Below are positions 12,201-23,092 of a stretch of DNA of 64,000 nt, in pieces. Each line of letters starts with the position of its first letter. The stretch's first letter is position 1. The DNA comes from Sipunculus nudus (taxonomy: Eukaryota > Annelida > Sipuncula > Golfingiida > Sipunculidae). The stretch is from positions 56,337,300 to 56,401,299 of the forward strand of contig CM049314.1 in the NCBI GenBank assembly GCA_026874595.1, given 5' to 3'. The translations under genes and the position numbers were made by a program. A model generated the notes under the pieces. It saw nothing but the letters and a program-made list of their open reading frames with translations. It did no database searches and had not been told where the DNA came from.

Positions 12201-14078
12201 ACGGACAGACGGACAGACGGACGCACGACGGACAATGGACCACAACTATAGCTCATAAGACTTATAGTCAGCTGAGCTAAAAAATCAACCGCAATTCACG
12301 GGAATGTATTGCGAAATTTGGGTGGGGGGGGGGGGGGGGGTTACACATAAGATTCATCCCGACACAATGCTTCAAGAGGCCTGCAGGCCCCTGACGGATT
12401 TTTAAGAATTCATATTTAGTTGTCACCTCTGTGTTGTGGCAAGCTATCTCATACATATATTACAGGGATCCTTTGAAAGACGTCCACATTTTCTCTAGAT
12501 ATTCTTTGGCATTCTGTAATTTTTCTGGAGGTTCGTTATATATAGTTCTGGCGGCGATCACAAATTGTGTAAAGTCTATGATCCCAACAAGTTAAACAGG
12601 ATCACCACAGAAGAAGATGAAGAAGATCACTGAAAATAAAATTATAGATCATGAATATAATATATAGTTTAAACACACAGACATGGTTAATTCAATCAAA
12701 AGTTGAGAAGAAAAGGTCTAATGAGTGCAAACCACAAAAATCATATATATATTTTTAAAAGACACCGTATTCTGAGTTTGTATCCTATAAGTATACGCTA
12801 TGTTTCTGGTTATAGCTTAAATGTATACTCTATATCTTCAGGTTATAGAACATATGTACTCTATATTTACATGTTATAGCCTATTTGTACTCTCAAAATT
12901 CAGGCTATAACATACATGTACTCTTTATTTTCAGGTTATAGCGGTGAACTTCATCAATTTCACAATTGAAGATTGCACGAACTGTAATTGTGACTACGTG
13001 GCGTTGTATGACGGGTACAATGCCAGCGGTACGCTGATTGGTCGCTACTGTGGAGGAGCTAATAACATGCCGCGGCCTACGATTACCAGGGGGCAGCACC
13101 TGTTTGTAGTTTTCCATTCTGACGCAACTTCGGAGTTTTCTGGATTTGCATTAGGTTTTTCAAGCGACACTTGTAAGTACACCCTCACACACATACAATA
13201 ACACACACACACACACACTCATATATATATATATAAATATTGTTAAAGGTGCCCTTTTTATTGTGCGCAGCGGTCTTACAGATGATTGTTTTATTGTGCG
13301 CACGGATGTTCCATGTGATGTTGGCATTTTGTTTGTGTGCCACGCGTAGCTTGTGATGTAGCGGCCCCGCCTGGCCGGATGTTGCAGGCTCGGTTTAATC
13401 CGCATTGGTTGAACACTAGATACACGGCGTTCCCGGTCTAGTATGTTCTTTGAACGTGTGTACTGTGTTAGATTCTTTAGATTGTTCAAGGAGTCGAAAA
13501 TTCTCGGCTTCGGGCGAGAGGTTATAAATAGGGGGCTGTGTTTTAGAGCCGAGAGAGTGTTAGAGAATATTCCAGCGGACACGGAAGCGTGTTTGTCAGT
13601 GTGTGGGACCTATCCGATTATCCAGTAATTTCAGGGATTCAACTATTACTAACACTTTACAATTTAGTGCTGCCTCAAGTTTACTTTCGGGATTGTTACA
13701 AGAGCTTTACATTGGACTGTTATTCTCTGAAAAGATTTGTGCTGTTCATCTGAGTTATAAGCTTTAAAGGACTTGTCGCTGTGGCAGTGGTGGTATCCAG
13801 GTACTGTGCACTTTGTGTATTAGGCTGTGTGATTATATTGATTTGCTGTTATACTGTTGTTGTACTGTGTAATTGTATTAATTTGGTGTACTGTAATGTT
13901 AGGGTAGTTTTAAGAATAAATTATGGTTATTTGTTAACAAAGAACCACTGACTTCTTTATTCATTCCCCTAGACGTTTTACGCTGCCTAGTGTTACAGAA
14001 TCTGATTTTTTTTTCTCCATTACACAATTTGTGTTCATCACGCATACGTGATCTGTTGATATTAGGTTCTGTAACATT

Positions 14079-14147
<69 letters not shown>

Positions 14148-17100
14148 CTTTACCGATATTTTGATTTGTTGCTTTACAATAGAGTTTTATTTTTGTTGAT
14201 GTCATGGTCCAGACAACTTAGTGTCAGTTGTCGCCAATGGGTGTCACAAGTGTAGTAGACAAAGTCTTTGTCCATGAGCCCAATTAAATAACAATCTGCA
14301 AATGTCATTTGTTCACAATTGTTGACATCGTAACCGGATTCATGATTTTTATATACTTAATGCTATATTTTTTTGCTGTATTTGAAAAATTTTTCATGCA
14401 TATCTAGTGTCTACGTGACCTAAGGCCGACGTATTTCCAGCGTCGTTTTAAGGTCAAGCAAACGTTTTCAAAATATCATTTTATAATCATATCAAACTTG
14501 CTAATAAAAACTATTAATAAGATTTTGCATGCACTGAACCTATTCCTCGGAGAAAAAAATTCTTTTTTCCTCCACCAGAAAAAAGTGAGGTTGTGTGATT
14601 TGTTAAAAAAAAAACAGTTGGTACATCTATGGGCCCTGTCAACTCGGCAGTTACGTCACCTGCAGGGAAATTCCTTGTGACTAAATATTCTAGAGCTCAT
14701 TAAAATGATCTGTATTTCTGACACAGTCAGCCCCACGTTTTCAGGGAAACAAAAACAACTCCCATTGTTAGATTTAAGTCATTTCTAAATATTGCCTGTG
14801 ACGTCATACTTTGGACCAGCCAATCACATAAGGGCCCCGTCTCGGTTCTGGATGCAATGGAAATACGTGCTAAAACATTGACCTAACATTTATAGGAGGC
14901 CTGCAAGATCAATTATATACACACTCTACTCGCATATATACGCATACGCACCTATTGTTTGAAACATTGTTATGCTTGTACGCATGTACGCGGCCATTTG
15001 TTTAGATTTAGATATTAACAAAGTTGAACCATACAGTATAAAATAATTCCTATCTTTGTAGCGTGTATTGGAGGTGCAGCGAATCCCCGCGTGATAACGG
15101 AGCCGGCGGAGGGTCTGATTACGTCACCTAACTGGCCGTTGAACTATGACAATGACGAGGACTGTGGCGTGCGCCTGCAAGCCCCTGCCGGATTAGTAAG
15201 AATTTATTTTTATTTGTCAATATACTCTGTTATTGCAATTTATTTCTTAAATGTATTTCAGGCGTCCCTTCAAAAAACACCTGGAAATCCATATTCTTTC
15301 TAATAATACCACCCTTCCGACAGAGGTCGTTACTACTCAAAAATGAACCTATGTTCGGGACTACTTGTCTCAACTGTCAAACTTAAATAAAAAAAAAAAT
15401 GTTATAATTCAAGGAAACATCTTCCTTTTCATTTTAAATGTACATGCTTACTAAATCTTACTTTTTCTGTGAAGTCCTTGCCACAAATTTGTATATGTTA
15501 ATTTAGTAGAAAAATTTCTTAATTAAACATACTTGAATATACTACATTACCCTATTCATGAGTCTGTTTCTGCACACTGTGCCCCAATAAGACCTTCTGT
15601 CCATCAATGAAAAAAAAAATCTGTGCTGTGCCTCAGCTTCCATTATATCTACATTGTCGTCGTTTACCGGTTTGACTGTTCGCCACTTTACTGTAAAATA
15701 TTTGTGGGGATTTTTTATATAAAATTTGGATAGGTTCAGGGTACCACCAAAGAAAAGAAATCTTTGAATTAATCTTCCTTGAAATAATCCTTTAATAAAA
15801 ATCCTTTAAAATAATCCTTGAGTAAACTAGGGGCCTAGAGGCACAGACAGTCCCTCGCCATATGTTTTACTCGGAAAGTGTGGCATCCTTGACCGGGCGG
15901 GAGTAACGGACGGACGGACAGACGCGAACCATTTTAGTAGTCCTCCCTTCAAACGCCGGGGTACAGAAATCATTTAAGGAGCCTTTTCGACATTCGGTAT
16001 AGCGTCGTCACATGAACGTTAATTATTAATTTCGAGCATTGCATTTCCCACCGCCTGCATGCAAGGGTCTCCTTACAGTTTAACTAGACCCCATTTTGCT
16101 CTGGCGGGCAGAGTACAAGTGTGGTGCAGCCGTTGATATTATTTCTCTTGGCATGTGTGATGACAAACAGACAAGGACGCGTATCTCACCGTAGAAACAA
16201 CAAGATGGCTGATCACATGTTTCACTCAGTATTTACTCCAGCTCTCGTAAGAGGGCGCTTACATCAACAACAGACGGATTCAACTTAAATAAACAAACCG
16301 TGTAGATAATCATCATATGCATGAACGACCATTGATATATTTCTTGCGCTTACATTGCACAAATCAAAAGCAAACCAAAGCTAACCATCTGTTAGTCTTT
16401 TATCATCAAGTAAACGATGTAGTTCTTATAATTATAAGCTTTTTCCATGATCAGTCATTAACTCTTTGTTATATATAAATATTTGTTTTATCATAATTTA
16501 TTCCTGTATCAGCTAGAGGGAGGACCTCAATTGCATGGCTTATTTCCGGAAAAAAAAACTTGTTGAGGGACATTTGTTATCAATATTATTCAAAAGTACA
16601 GTTTAACAGAGCTAGCAGAGATAGACACCAGGGCAATTTAAAGCTAAATGTGTGTGTGTTTGCGGGTGTTTCACTGTTTTTTTTTTATAATAATGATAAC
16701 ATCTAGTGATATCCTTATTTTCCATAGGTGGTCGCGTTCTCCCTGGACCCTGTTGATATAGAGAACTGCTGTAGCTGTGACTGGGTGGCGCTCTATAACG
16801 GACCGACCTTAGCGGCCACTCGGTTCGGCCGGTTCTATGACCAGGACCACCCCCCGCTGTACGTGTCAGATAACAACACCATGCTCATCTCCTTCCAGTC
16901 GGACTTCTCAATCACGGGAAGGGGATTCGTCGGATATTATGCATTTGGTAAGAAAAAAACATTCCTACACTCCTAATGTCAAACATAGTAATTATAACAT
17001 TTAAACCAACAATTATATTTGAAATTATTTCGGTGGTACTTGTAATGAATACATATTTGTGAAATGCACAATATTTTGGCAGATGTTATATCATTTGATG

Positions 17101-17209
17101 TAATTTACATCTTTAACCAGCTAGGATCTGGCAGCTACATTACCCAGATACCTTGCCTCACCGAGCCGCTGTGGCGTCTATTTTTATGAACAATAAAAAA
17201 GACGATTGA
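6189..17209 (+). CDS. Secreted two-CUB-domain protein (paralog 2), full gene model
   Basis: Gene-level entry joining exons 6189-6233, 7558-7719, 12935-13172, 15062-15195, 16728-16947 and tentatively 17121-17209, about 295 residues. Order: signal peptide; CUB1 with six cysteines and three N-glycosylation sequons (NET, NFT, NAS); CUB2 with five cysteines and one sequon (NNT). There is no transmembrane segment or protease domain in the exons seen, so the product should be a small extracellular or matrix protein built only from CUB domains. Introns between the halves of each CUB are phase 0, and introns between domains are phase 1, so CUB2 is an exchangeable module. The tandem copy at 204-838 marks a local gene family. 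A biological role such as shell matrix, reproductive or immune recognition is not shown by sequence. Confidence 0.85.
7558..7719 (+). CDS. CUB1 exon, first half
   Basis: Acceptor CCTCAG ends at 7557; donor GTAAGC at 7720; 162 bp, phase 0 to 0. It encodes the end of the signal peptide, a short linker, first cysteine (VACDPNN), sequon NET, the CUB core GVIRSPNHPANYPPN and second cysteine HCEWRI. Confidence 0.92.
9198..9345 (+). repeat. GA-rich microsatellite with a tandem duplicated block
   Basis: Purine-rich GAGA/AAAG run inside the first Helentron-like element. A block of about 55 bp beginning AGAGCTAGACTGGCAGAG is present twice in a row. Confidence 0.8.
12181..12235 (+). repeat. GGAC tetranucleotide tract at the right end of element copy 1
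   Basis: Runs of ACGGACGGACGG and CAGACGGACAG precede the terminal hairpin region. The same arrangement occurs at about 45812-45860 in copy 2. Confidence 0.85.
12779..12941 (+). repeat. 31-33 bp tandem repeat that includes the CUB1 splice acceptor
   Basis: GTTATAG or a close form recurs at 12809, 12842, 12873, 12904 (GCTATAA) and 12935. Each is preceded by a TACTCT...TTCAG-like tract. The last copy is the real intron/exon junction, so the first seven bases of exon 12935 belong to the repeat. AG acceptors fully like the real one occur at 12841 and 12903. Confidence 0.85.
12935..13172 (+). CDS. CUB1 exon, second half
   Basis: Acceptor TTTTCAG ends at 12934; donor GTAAGT at 13173; 238 bp, phase 0 to 1. 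It encodes VIAVNFINFTIEDCTNCNCD, then DYVALYDGYNASG, the canonical fourth-cysteine strand GRYCGG, and the closing FHSDATSEFSGFALGF. This is a textbook CUB second half with an acidic residue in the late F-x-S-D turn, as in calcium-binding CUBs. The extra cysteines in CTNCNC are unusual. Confidence 0.93.
13241..14073 (+). mobile_element. Solo LTR-like element, copy 1 (in intron 3)
   Basis: About 0.83 kb beginning TGTTAAAG and ending CTGTAACA. It has an internal TATA box (GTTATAAATAGGGGG near 13523) about 400 bp before an AATAAA signal (AAGAATAAATTATGG near 13914), the U3-R order of an LTR. A homologous copy lies on the minus strand at about 59755-60531. No gag/pol or internal region is seen, so it looks like a solo LTR. 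Exact right end is uncertain: homology to the second copy stops near CCCCTAGAC at 13975. No clear target duplication was found. Confidence 0.6.
14080..14141. repeat. (AT)n microsatellite
   Basis: About 60 bp of uninterrupted AT dinucleotides directly after the LTR-like element in intron 3. Confidence 0.95.
15062..15195 (+). CDS. CUB2 exon, first half
   Basis: Acceptor TTTGTAG ends at 15061; donor GTAAGA at 15196; 134 bp, phase 1 to 0. It encodes CIGGAANPRVI, GLITSPNWPLNYDND and EDCGVRL, matching exon 204-337 in length, phase and about 64% of residues. Confidence 0.93.
16728..16947 (+). CDS. CUB2 exon, second half
   Basis: Acceptor TCCATAG ends at 16727; donor GTAAGA at 16948; 220 bp, phase 0 to 1. 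It encodes VVAFSLDPVDIENCCSCDW, VALYNGP, RFGRFYDQDHPPLYV, sequon NNT and FSITGRGFVGYYAFG. As in paralog 1, the canonical fourth CUB cysteine is absent (RFYDQ) and CCSC is present. About 58% of residues match exon 619-838. Confidence 0.94.
17121..17209 (+). CDS. Tentative last exon of the two-CUB gene
   Basis: The acceptor TTAACCAG ends at 17120. In the phase-1 frame it reads ARIWQLHYPDTLPH and continues to a TGA at 17207-17209. A competing acceptor GGCAG at 17134 gives a different 20-residue tail ending in TAA at 17194-17196. An AATAAA hexamer at 17192-17197 fits a short terminal exon in either case. The choice cannot be settled from sequence. Confidence 0.35.
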
Positions 17210-17983
17210 ATCAATCAAATTTATATCACATATTAATAGCTTTTTAATGCGACATACCTCGTTCTTTTGACAGCAAGAAAACTATTAAAATGCAAACTTA
17301 AACCCATTGGCATTGGAAATATTGCGTGGTGTTTCATTCATTTTATTTTCAATTTTTTTTAACTTTTACACCATAAGGGTTGAAAACTGAGGATCGCTTG
17401 GGCTTTGGTCGCTTCCTGTCTGTAGATAACTTACACATTTCTTTTATTATTTTATCGCCAAACAGGGTAAGGCCTGTATTGCACATATATAGCATTGGCC
17501 AGTAAGAGGCATATAAGGTATGATAATCGTTTGAAAGCCTTAAAATTGCCGTTTATTTTTAAGAAATGGTATACTGTTGGATCATTTCAATACCAACCCT
17601 TATGCAAAAGCTTCTAATTTGTCACTGTGTTCAATTGTTCATAAAACTGGATTTACTAATTTACATCTAAGCGCACGTGCTGGGAGGTTGTATATTAAGA
17701 ATGACAGAAATTATAGTCTCAACAAATTCTGAAGTGTTATATAGGCTACTTCAATCTTGGAAAAAGCATCCATTTTTGGTTGCATAAAACGCGTATATTT
17801 TTGCGCGACCTAAATAATTGATGAAAAAGTGACAACTGGGTATAAATGATACATCATTTTCCTTCTTTAGGTAATTTTATCAAGTTTGTGTAAAAAATAA
17901 TACTTGCCACGGAATCTGAAACGCTTAACAGTCTAATTTTACAACCCAGAGTTCGCCATTACCCAAGCTAGCCTTTTTCCTAT
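17210..17983. other. Intergenic, no feature seen
   Basis: AT-rich sequence with no credible exon, repeat or RNA gene recognised. Confidence 0.5.
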
Positions 17984-19031
17984 TTAGTAGGTGGGTTAAG
18001 TGACTTTTGACTTCAAGTCATGATGCAAAGGTCCCCTTTGGCATAAAAGTACCTTATGGTCACGGGAATAAATTTATCCAAAGACACAAGTAAGATCTCC
18101 CCTAGTTTGTGAAATATATGCAAATTATTCAAAATGGCCGCCGAAAATACTCCAAACCACATATGCTTGCTTCTGTTACAGCTATAATGAAAAATTTTGT
18201 ATCAAAATATACATTTTTGTGGTCAAGGAATCCAGTGAAATAGGTTTCAATATTGAGAAAACAATAGTTTTCTCCTTACCAAGAAAATCTGGGGTTCATT
18301 TCAGTAAATATCAATGATTTTCTTCCATCATGGTAACCTGAGACACTTCTTATCTGTGTGCTTTGCATAGGGAGGTATTAAAAAGTTGTGAATAGACCCT
18401 GTAGACGAACACAATCCCCAGTCGACATACATAGAGCATAAAACCACAGCAAATTAAATGCATTAACTAGAGAATTAATGGTACGTGGAACTTACTTAAT
18501 CTGAGTTTAGGCAGTACACACACAGTTCAATTAACCCACACACGATGCTGTATTACCAGCAAAAATACATAAGGCTTTGGTTGTGGTTTTTCCACATGTA
18601 CTGTCAGTTCATTAAATACATTTTCTGGGTAATACGGTATAAACTGATCCTTCTCGCATGGGATTTTCTTTGCAAAAACCAGTACACACAGGAATGGGAA
18701 GACATTCTTGTAACAGAACTCAATGAAGTTGCTAACTGTAGTTTTTTCCCAGTATCTAACATTTTGTTTCAACAGAATATTTTGTTTGAAACACATCTTA
18801 TCTATCTCTTGATGGCCAACCCTTAATATTACATGATAAAGCCAAAAGTCATTGACACTCTTGGTTTTTATGCTTCACAAGTTAGTTATAGGGTTTTATG
18901 GGGAAATACAGGTATCCTGAAAACTGTGTTCGTATTTCTATGTTTTTTTACAAGTAATGTCAGGTAACTGAAGGAATTAGAAGTGTTATGTTTTATTGTG
19001 GATGAAATGATTGTTTAGGTAATGAAGTAAT
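17984..19031 (+). repeat. Left arm of a large inverted repeat
   Basis: Matches the reverse complement of 21598-22773 along nearly its whole length with scattered substitutions and small indels; roughly four fifths or more of the bases agree by eye. The outer edge is TTAGTAGGTGGGTTAAG. The minus strand has an 89-codon open stretch at 18527-18796 starting MCFKQNILLKQNVR with a relative in the other arm. This could be long terminal inverted repeats of a DNA transposon or an inverted segmental duplication. Confidence 0.85.
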
Positions 19032-21084
19032 AGTATTCATCCTACCTTGAAATTATGGGGACAGTATGCATATTTCAACAAATGTAAGTATCATCATGAA
19101 AACTTTTAACATTTTTTATCGGTATTGTATTATATTCCTTTATAAGTTCTTGTTTATTATCTTGATAAAGACTGGGGAGCATTTCAATAGCAGTGTATAT
19201 GTACCCGATGTGTGCGATTCACAGCATACCGAGCATAAAACCACAACAAAGTGATAAACATTTTTGTATTATGTGCAGATATAATAAAGCTGAATGCTAT
19301 TTGAATAATATATAATTATGCTTATAATTATGATGAGATATAATTTAATTGAACATAAGAACGCGCTTCCATAGTCTTGCCACAGTAAGTTTCCGAATTG
19401 ACTACCATGTTCTGAAAATACAATGTCTGGTTAATACCCCATAAAACCATACGTAATGCACGGCTTACACAGGTTTCACTCTCTCACAAATGGAGTACAC
19501 AGAGGTATTGGCATGCAGCCGTACAGAGTGGGCATGATAATTTCTTTATTGCAAACAAAAGATTATCGTCTGCTTGAGCCTCAATATACTATTTTCATGT
19601 CTTGTGCGATATAATCAACACATAATCTTTTTAAGATGTGCATTTGATAAAATTGGAAGCACATATTTTACAGAGTCCAGCACTCTGGATAGTGAAGTCC
19701 ATTGCTGAATCACATTGGTAAAAGTTCCTTAAACACAGAAAGGCAGTACTACAATCAGAGTTGTCACTGGACAGTCACAAGTTGATAAACTTGGCCAAAC
19801 ATTGCTTGTTTACAGACCTAGTCGAACTGCATTAGAGAATGTTTGTTTACTTTTGAAGCCAAATCCTCAAACCTCTGACCTTTTAGGTTGGAGTGATTCC
19901 TGGACTTTGATGTTTATTAATATTTATAATGAACCTAAATAACCGCCTGATATGTGTTGAAATTCAAACGAGCAAGCACAACGTGTATTACAATCTTAGA
20001 AATTTCCCTAAAAAACCCGAAGGTGACCTGGAATTGCCCCAATTGCCAAATTTATCTGCAGAATATCGGCGGGTGACCTTGAAAAACTCGGGGCATTGCA
20101 TTTCAATTAAAACGAATGAATTTATGCCTAGGAATCATCACATCGTGGTACCAAAGCATAAATTAAGAAAACCTATATCTTGCTAATAGGTTAAATAAAA
20201 TGTTCAGTACTGTTAATGTTATAGGCCCTTCGCCTGTTTAGTGATATATGTGGCATGTCTTGCTGACGTCAAAGCAATTTTAGCCCCTTTTTCAGGTAAG
20301 TTGTGACCAACTGTAAAAGTATAACATGCACATTTTATTTAACTTATTAGCAAGATATATTTTTTTTTCTGAAAAAAGCAGATTATTTGTTTGATTGGAA
20401 ATGTGAGAGAATTCGCTAAAGAGGTCAGAGACAAGTAACATGACAGGCGCTGATGCTGTTTATCAACGTCGCCCATGCCTGAAAGGGTTATACAAAGGAA
20501 CAGAGGCTGCTGGTGCGACAGGACTGAACAGGAGTTGCTAAATAAGTTCATCAGAGACTACCTAACTTTGGAGAATCATTGGCAAATGGTCAGCATTACA
20601 ACCCTCTATAACAATTTGTTTTCCACTGATGGATCTAAAAGGGTTATTTTCTTGGTGTAAGCCCTGAACACTTATATGCTCCCAGGTACTGGTAATTTAC
20701 TTTGCTAGGTCTGTTCGGAGTATTGTTAAGGTTAAATGACATATTATTCTCAATTACGCATTACCACGACTTGTGCATTTCCAGTTTTAAGATGTATTTT
20801 CATTGCATGATATAAGTAAATTAGCGTCTTAATCTCTTTTATATGCCGAAAGACACCACCATGCTTCTTCAATTTGGGTCTTACTGAGATGAAACTTATT
20901 TACTTCCCAATGGACATTGGACACCAAGAACATATGTGGACCATGAGGTGACTGGATCCTCAGGGAGTACATGTGAAATCCTTATGCCCGAGGATTATTT
21001 CTTATTTTAGGCAATGGAAAGAAACGTCTTTGGACGCAATGTTTTTTAATTTAAAAAGAGCTAATCACTGAGAACATGGAACAT

Positions 21085-21303
21085 AGGAGTCGAGTGGTAA
21101 TAGACTTTGATCTCTGTGCTGGCTGTACCCGAGTTCAATTCCCAGGACATCTACGAGAATAGGTGATAGTGACCCTTTCCAGGTCAGTAGTTTCTCCGGG
21201 TCCTCTGGCTCTATAGACTAATAAAAGCTGCCATCTCTACCATGGGGAGTGCCTAGCATACGTTTTTATAACAATTTGCACAATCCATGTAAAGTAATAA
21301 AGT
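21085..21303 (+). mobile_element. tRNA-derived SINE, family B, copy 1 (degenerate)
   Basis: A B-box-like GAGTTCAATTCCC near 21131, then GTTTCTCCGGGTCCTCTGG and an end ATCCATGTAAAGTAATAAA. It shares the family body with copies at 24567, 30812 and 52431 (minus). It lies in the loop between the inverted repeat arms. Confidence 0.65.
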
Positions 21304-21597
21304 TACAATTTATCAAATTCTAAACTTTATTGAATTACATTTAGACATCACATTCAACACTTCCTGCTTTTCTGTTTTGACCGGTGCAAAAGGTTAAATA
21401 ACACGGAAGTAAGAGGTAAAGACTGTTAGGCGGACTTGGCATCTCGCCTTCTTGTTGTCCTTATACTTGGGTTGCAAGTTTTTATTTTTGCATCATTAAC
21501 ATGTTAATAATCATTGGCATTATTGCAGTATTTGTGAAGAATACTGGATTCATTGTTATAACCTGCACCACATCCTGAACAGTTAGCACTGCCGCCA

Positions 21598-22773
21598 TTA
21601 CTTCAACAATCATTTCATCCAAAACTAAAATATAAGACATCTAATTCCTTCAGTTCTCTGACATAACTTGAAAAAATAGAAATGTGAACAAAGTTTTTAG
21701 GATAGTTCCCTTTAAAACCCTAAACTAATTGGCGAAGCATAAACAACAAGAGTGTCAATGACTGATGGCCTTTGTGCTTTCAGCATTGATCATGTACTAT
21801 TATGGGTTTGCCATCATGAGATCGATCATGAGATATGTAAGATGTGTTTCAAGCAATATATTCTGTCGAATCAAAATGTTAGATTCAGGGAAGGAACCAC
21901 AATTGGCAACTTAATTGTGTTCTGCTACAGGAATGTCTGCCTATTTCAGTGTGTTCTGGTACTCTGGTTTTGTATATATCCCATGCATGCTGTACTGTCG
22001 AGAAAGGTCATTTTATGTCATATTACCCAGATAATGTATTACATGGACTGACAGTATATGCGGAAAAACCGCAATCAAGACCTAATGTATTTTGCTGGTT
22101 TTATATAGAGCAATGTGTGTCGACTAATAGAACCATGTGTGAAAATATATATGCAAGACCAAGAATGTGGGTATTTCACTCGGGTATTTTTAAATATAGA
22201 ATAAACTGTATATCTGAGCTAACCGTAAAGCCTTATTGTACTGCCTAAACTCAGATTAAGTAAGTGCCACGTACCAGTAATTAATGCATTTAATTTGCTG
22301 TGGTTTTATGCTCTATGTATGTCGACTGAGGATTGTGTTCGTCTACAGGTTCTATTCACAACTTTTTAATACCCCCCTATGCTAAGCACACAGATAAGAA
22401 GTGTCTCAGGTTACCATGATGGAAAAAAATCATTGATATTTACTGAAATGTACCTCAGATTTTCTCAGTAAGGAGAAAACTATTGTTTTCTCAATCTTGA
22501 AACCTATTTCACTGGATTCCTTGACCACAAAAATGTATATTTTGACACAATTTTTTTCATTATAGCTGTAACAGAAGCAAGCATATGAGGTTTGGAGTAT
22601 TTTCGGCGGCCATTTTGAATAATTTGCATATATTTCACATACTAAGGGAGATCTAACTTGTGTCTTTTGATAAATTTATTCCTATGACCCTAAGACACTT
22701 CTATGCCAAAGGGGACCTTTGCATCATGACTTGAAGTCAACAGCCTATTTTATGCACTTAACCCACCCACTAA
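21598..22773 (-). repeat. Right arm of the large inverted repeat
   Basis: Reverse-complement partner of 17984-19031, about 130 bp longer through an insertion around 22140-22240. On the + strand the related reading frame starts MCFKQYILSNQNVR near 21844 but needs a frameshift near 22000 to continue into YYPDNVLHGLTVYAEKPQ. About 63% of the residues in the first 41 codons agree with the left arm, so the frame looks decayed, not selected. Confidence 0.85.
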
Positions 22774-23029
22774 TTGGCCAGGGTCTCACAACAAGCTGCC
22801 TCATTTGAACAGATATGTTGACAACGACGCACGGAGTTTACCATATAATTAACAAACATAAGATCAGTTCATTACCGTTAATCGTGAATAAAACGATCTT
22901 AATGAAAACATCTTGTTACAGAACCCCCCCCCCCCCCCCCAAAAAAAAAAAAAAAGTTCACCGCAAACTTGCCATGCTAAAATTAAACATATGTACGATA
23001 AACACGCACTTTTAGGCCGAAACTGCAAG
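22774..23029. other. Spacer with poly-C/poly-A run
   Basis: A run of C (about 22924-22940) passes directly into a run of A (to about 22955). No gene is seen before the TATA box at 23030. Confidence 0.8.
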
Positions 23030-23037
23030 TATATAAG
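23030..23037 (+). promoter_or_regulatory. TATA box of candidate micropeptide gene
   Basis: TATATAAG followed by GGGCG, 56 bp before the ATG at 23093. A start of transcription about 30 bp downstream would leave a leader of roughly 30 bases. Confidence 0.45.
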
Positions 23038-23092
23038 GGCGATCTGTCTCAAAGTTCTGTCGTTCAAAGATCGGGTTCGGCTCTCGACTGAC

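Larger units (their letters stand above)
7881..12280 (+). mobile_element. Helentron/HINE-like non-autonomous element, copy 1 (4.4 kb, in intron 2)
   Basis: The left end begins ACAAGGGACCCATAGGTCAC and the right end closes with a GGAC microsatellite and AGCTGAGCTAA. A 10 bp subterminal inverted repeat is exact: GCTCAGCTGA at 7904-7913 and TCAGCTGAGC at 12268-12277. The right end has a short hairpin and a CTAA terminus. The interior is built of diverged tandem units, for instance two of about 667 bp starting near 10966 and 11633. No transposase frame survives. A second copy with the same ends is at 42713-45908. Subterminal inverted repeats, a tetranucleotide tract and core tandem repeats are known features of molluscan 'pearl' and Helentron-associated elements; assignment to that class is inference. 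Confidence 0.65.

Noticed and set aside
12181-12235. GGAC repeat as a possible CRISPR-like or regulatory array
   Set aside because: Simple tetranucleotide microsatellite at the end of a mobile element, and the DNA is clearly eukaryotic.
13160-13628. 140-codon minus-strand and 61-codon plus-strand frames
   Set aside because: They overlap the CUB1 exon edge and the LTR-like element; the LTR landmarks explain the sequence better.
16948-16976. Read-through of the last CUB exon to a stop (FGKKKTFLHS)
   Set aside because: The GTAAGA donor is strong and the paralog has a donor at the same place, so splicing is more likely than read-through.
19929-20186. 85-codon + strand frame in the centre of the inverted repeat
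   Set aside because: No domain, poor start context and AT-driven composition. Probably chance.
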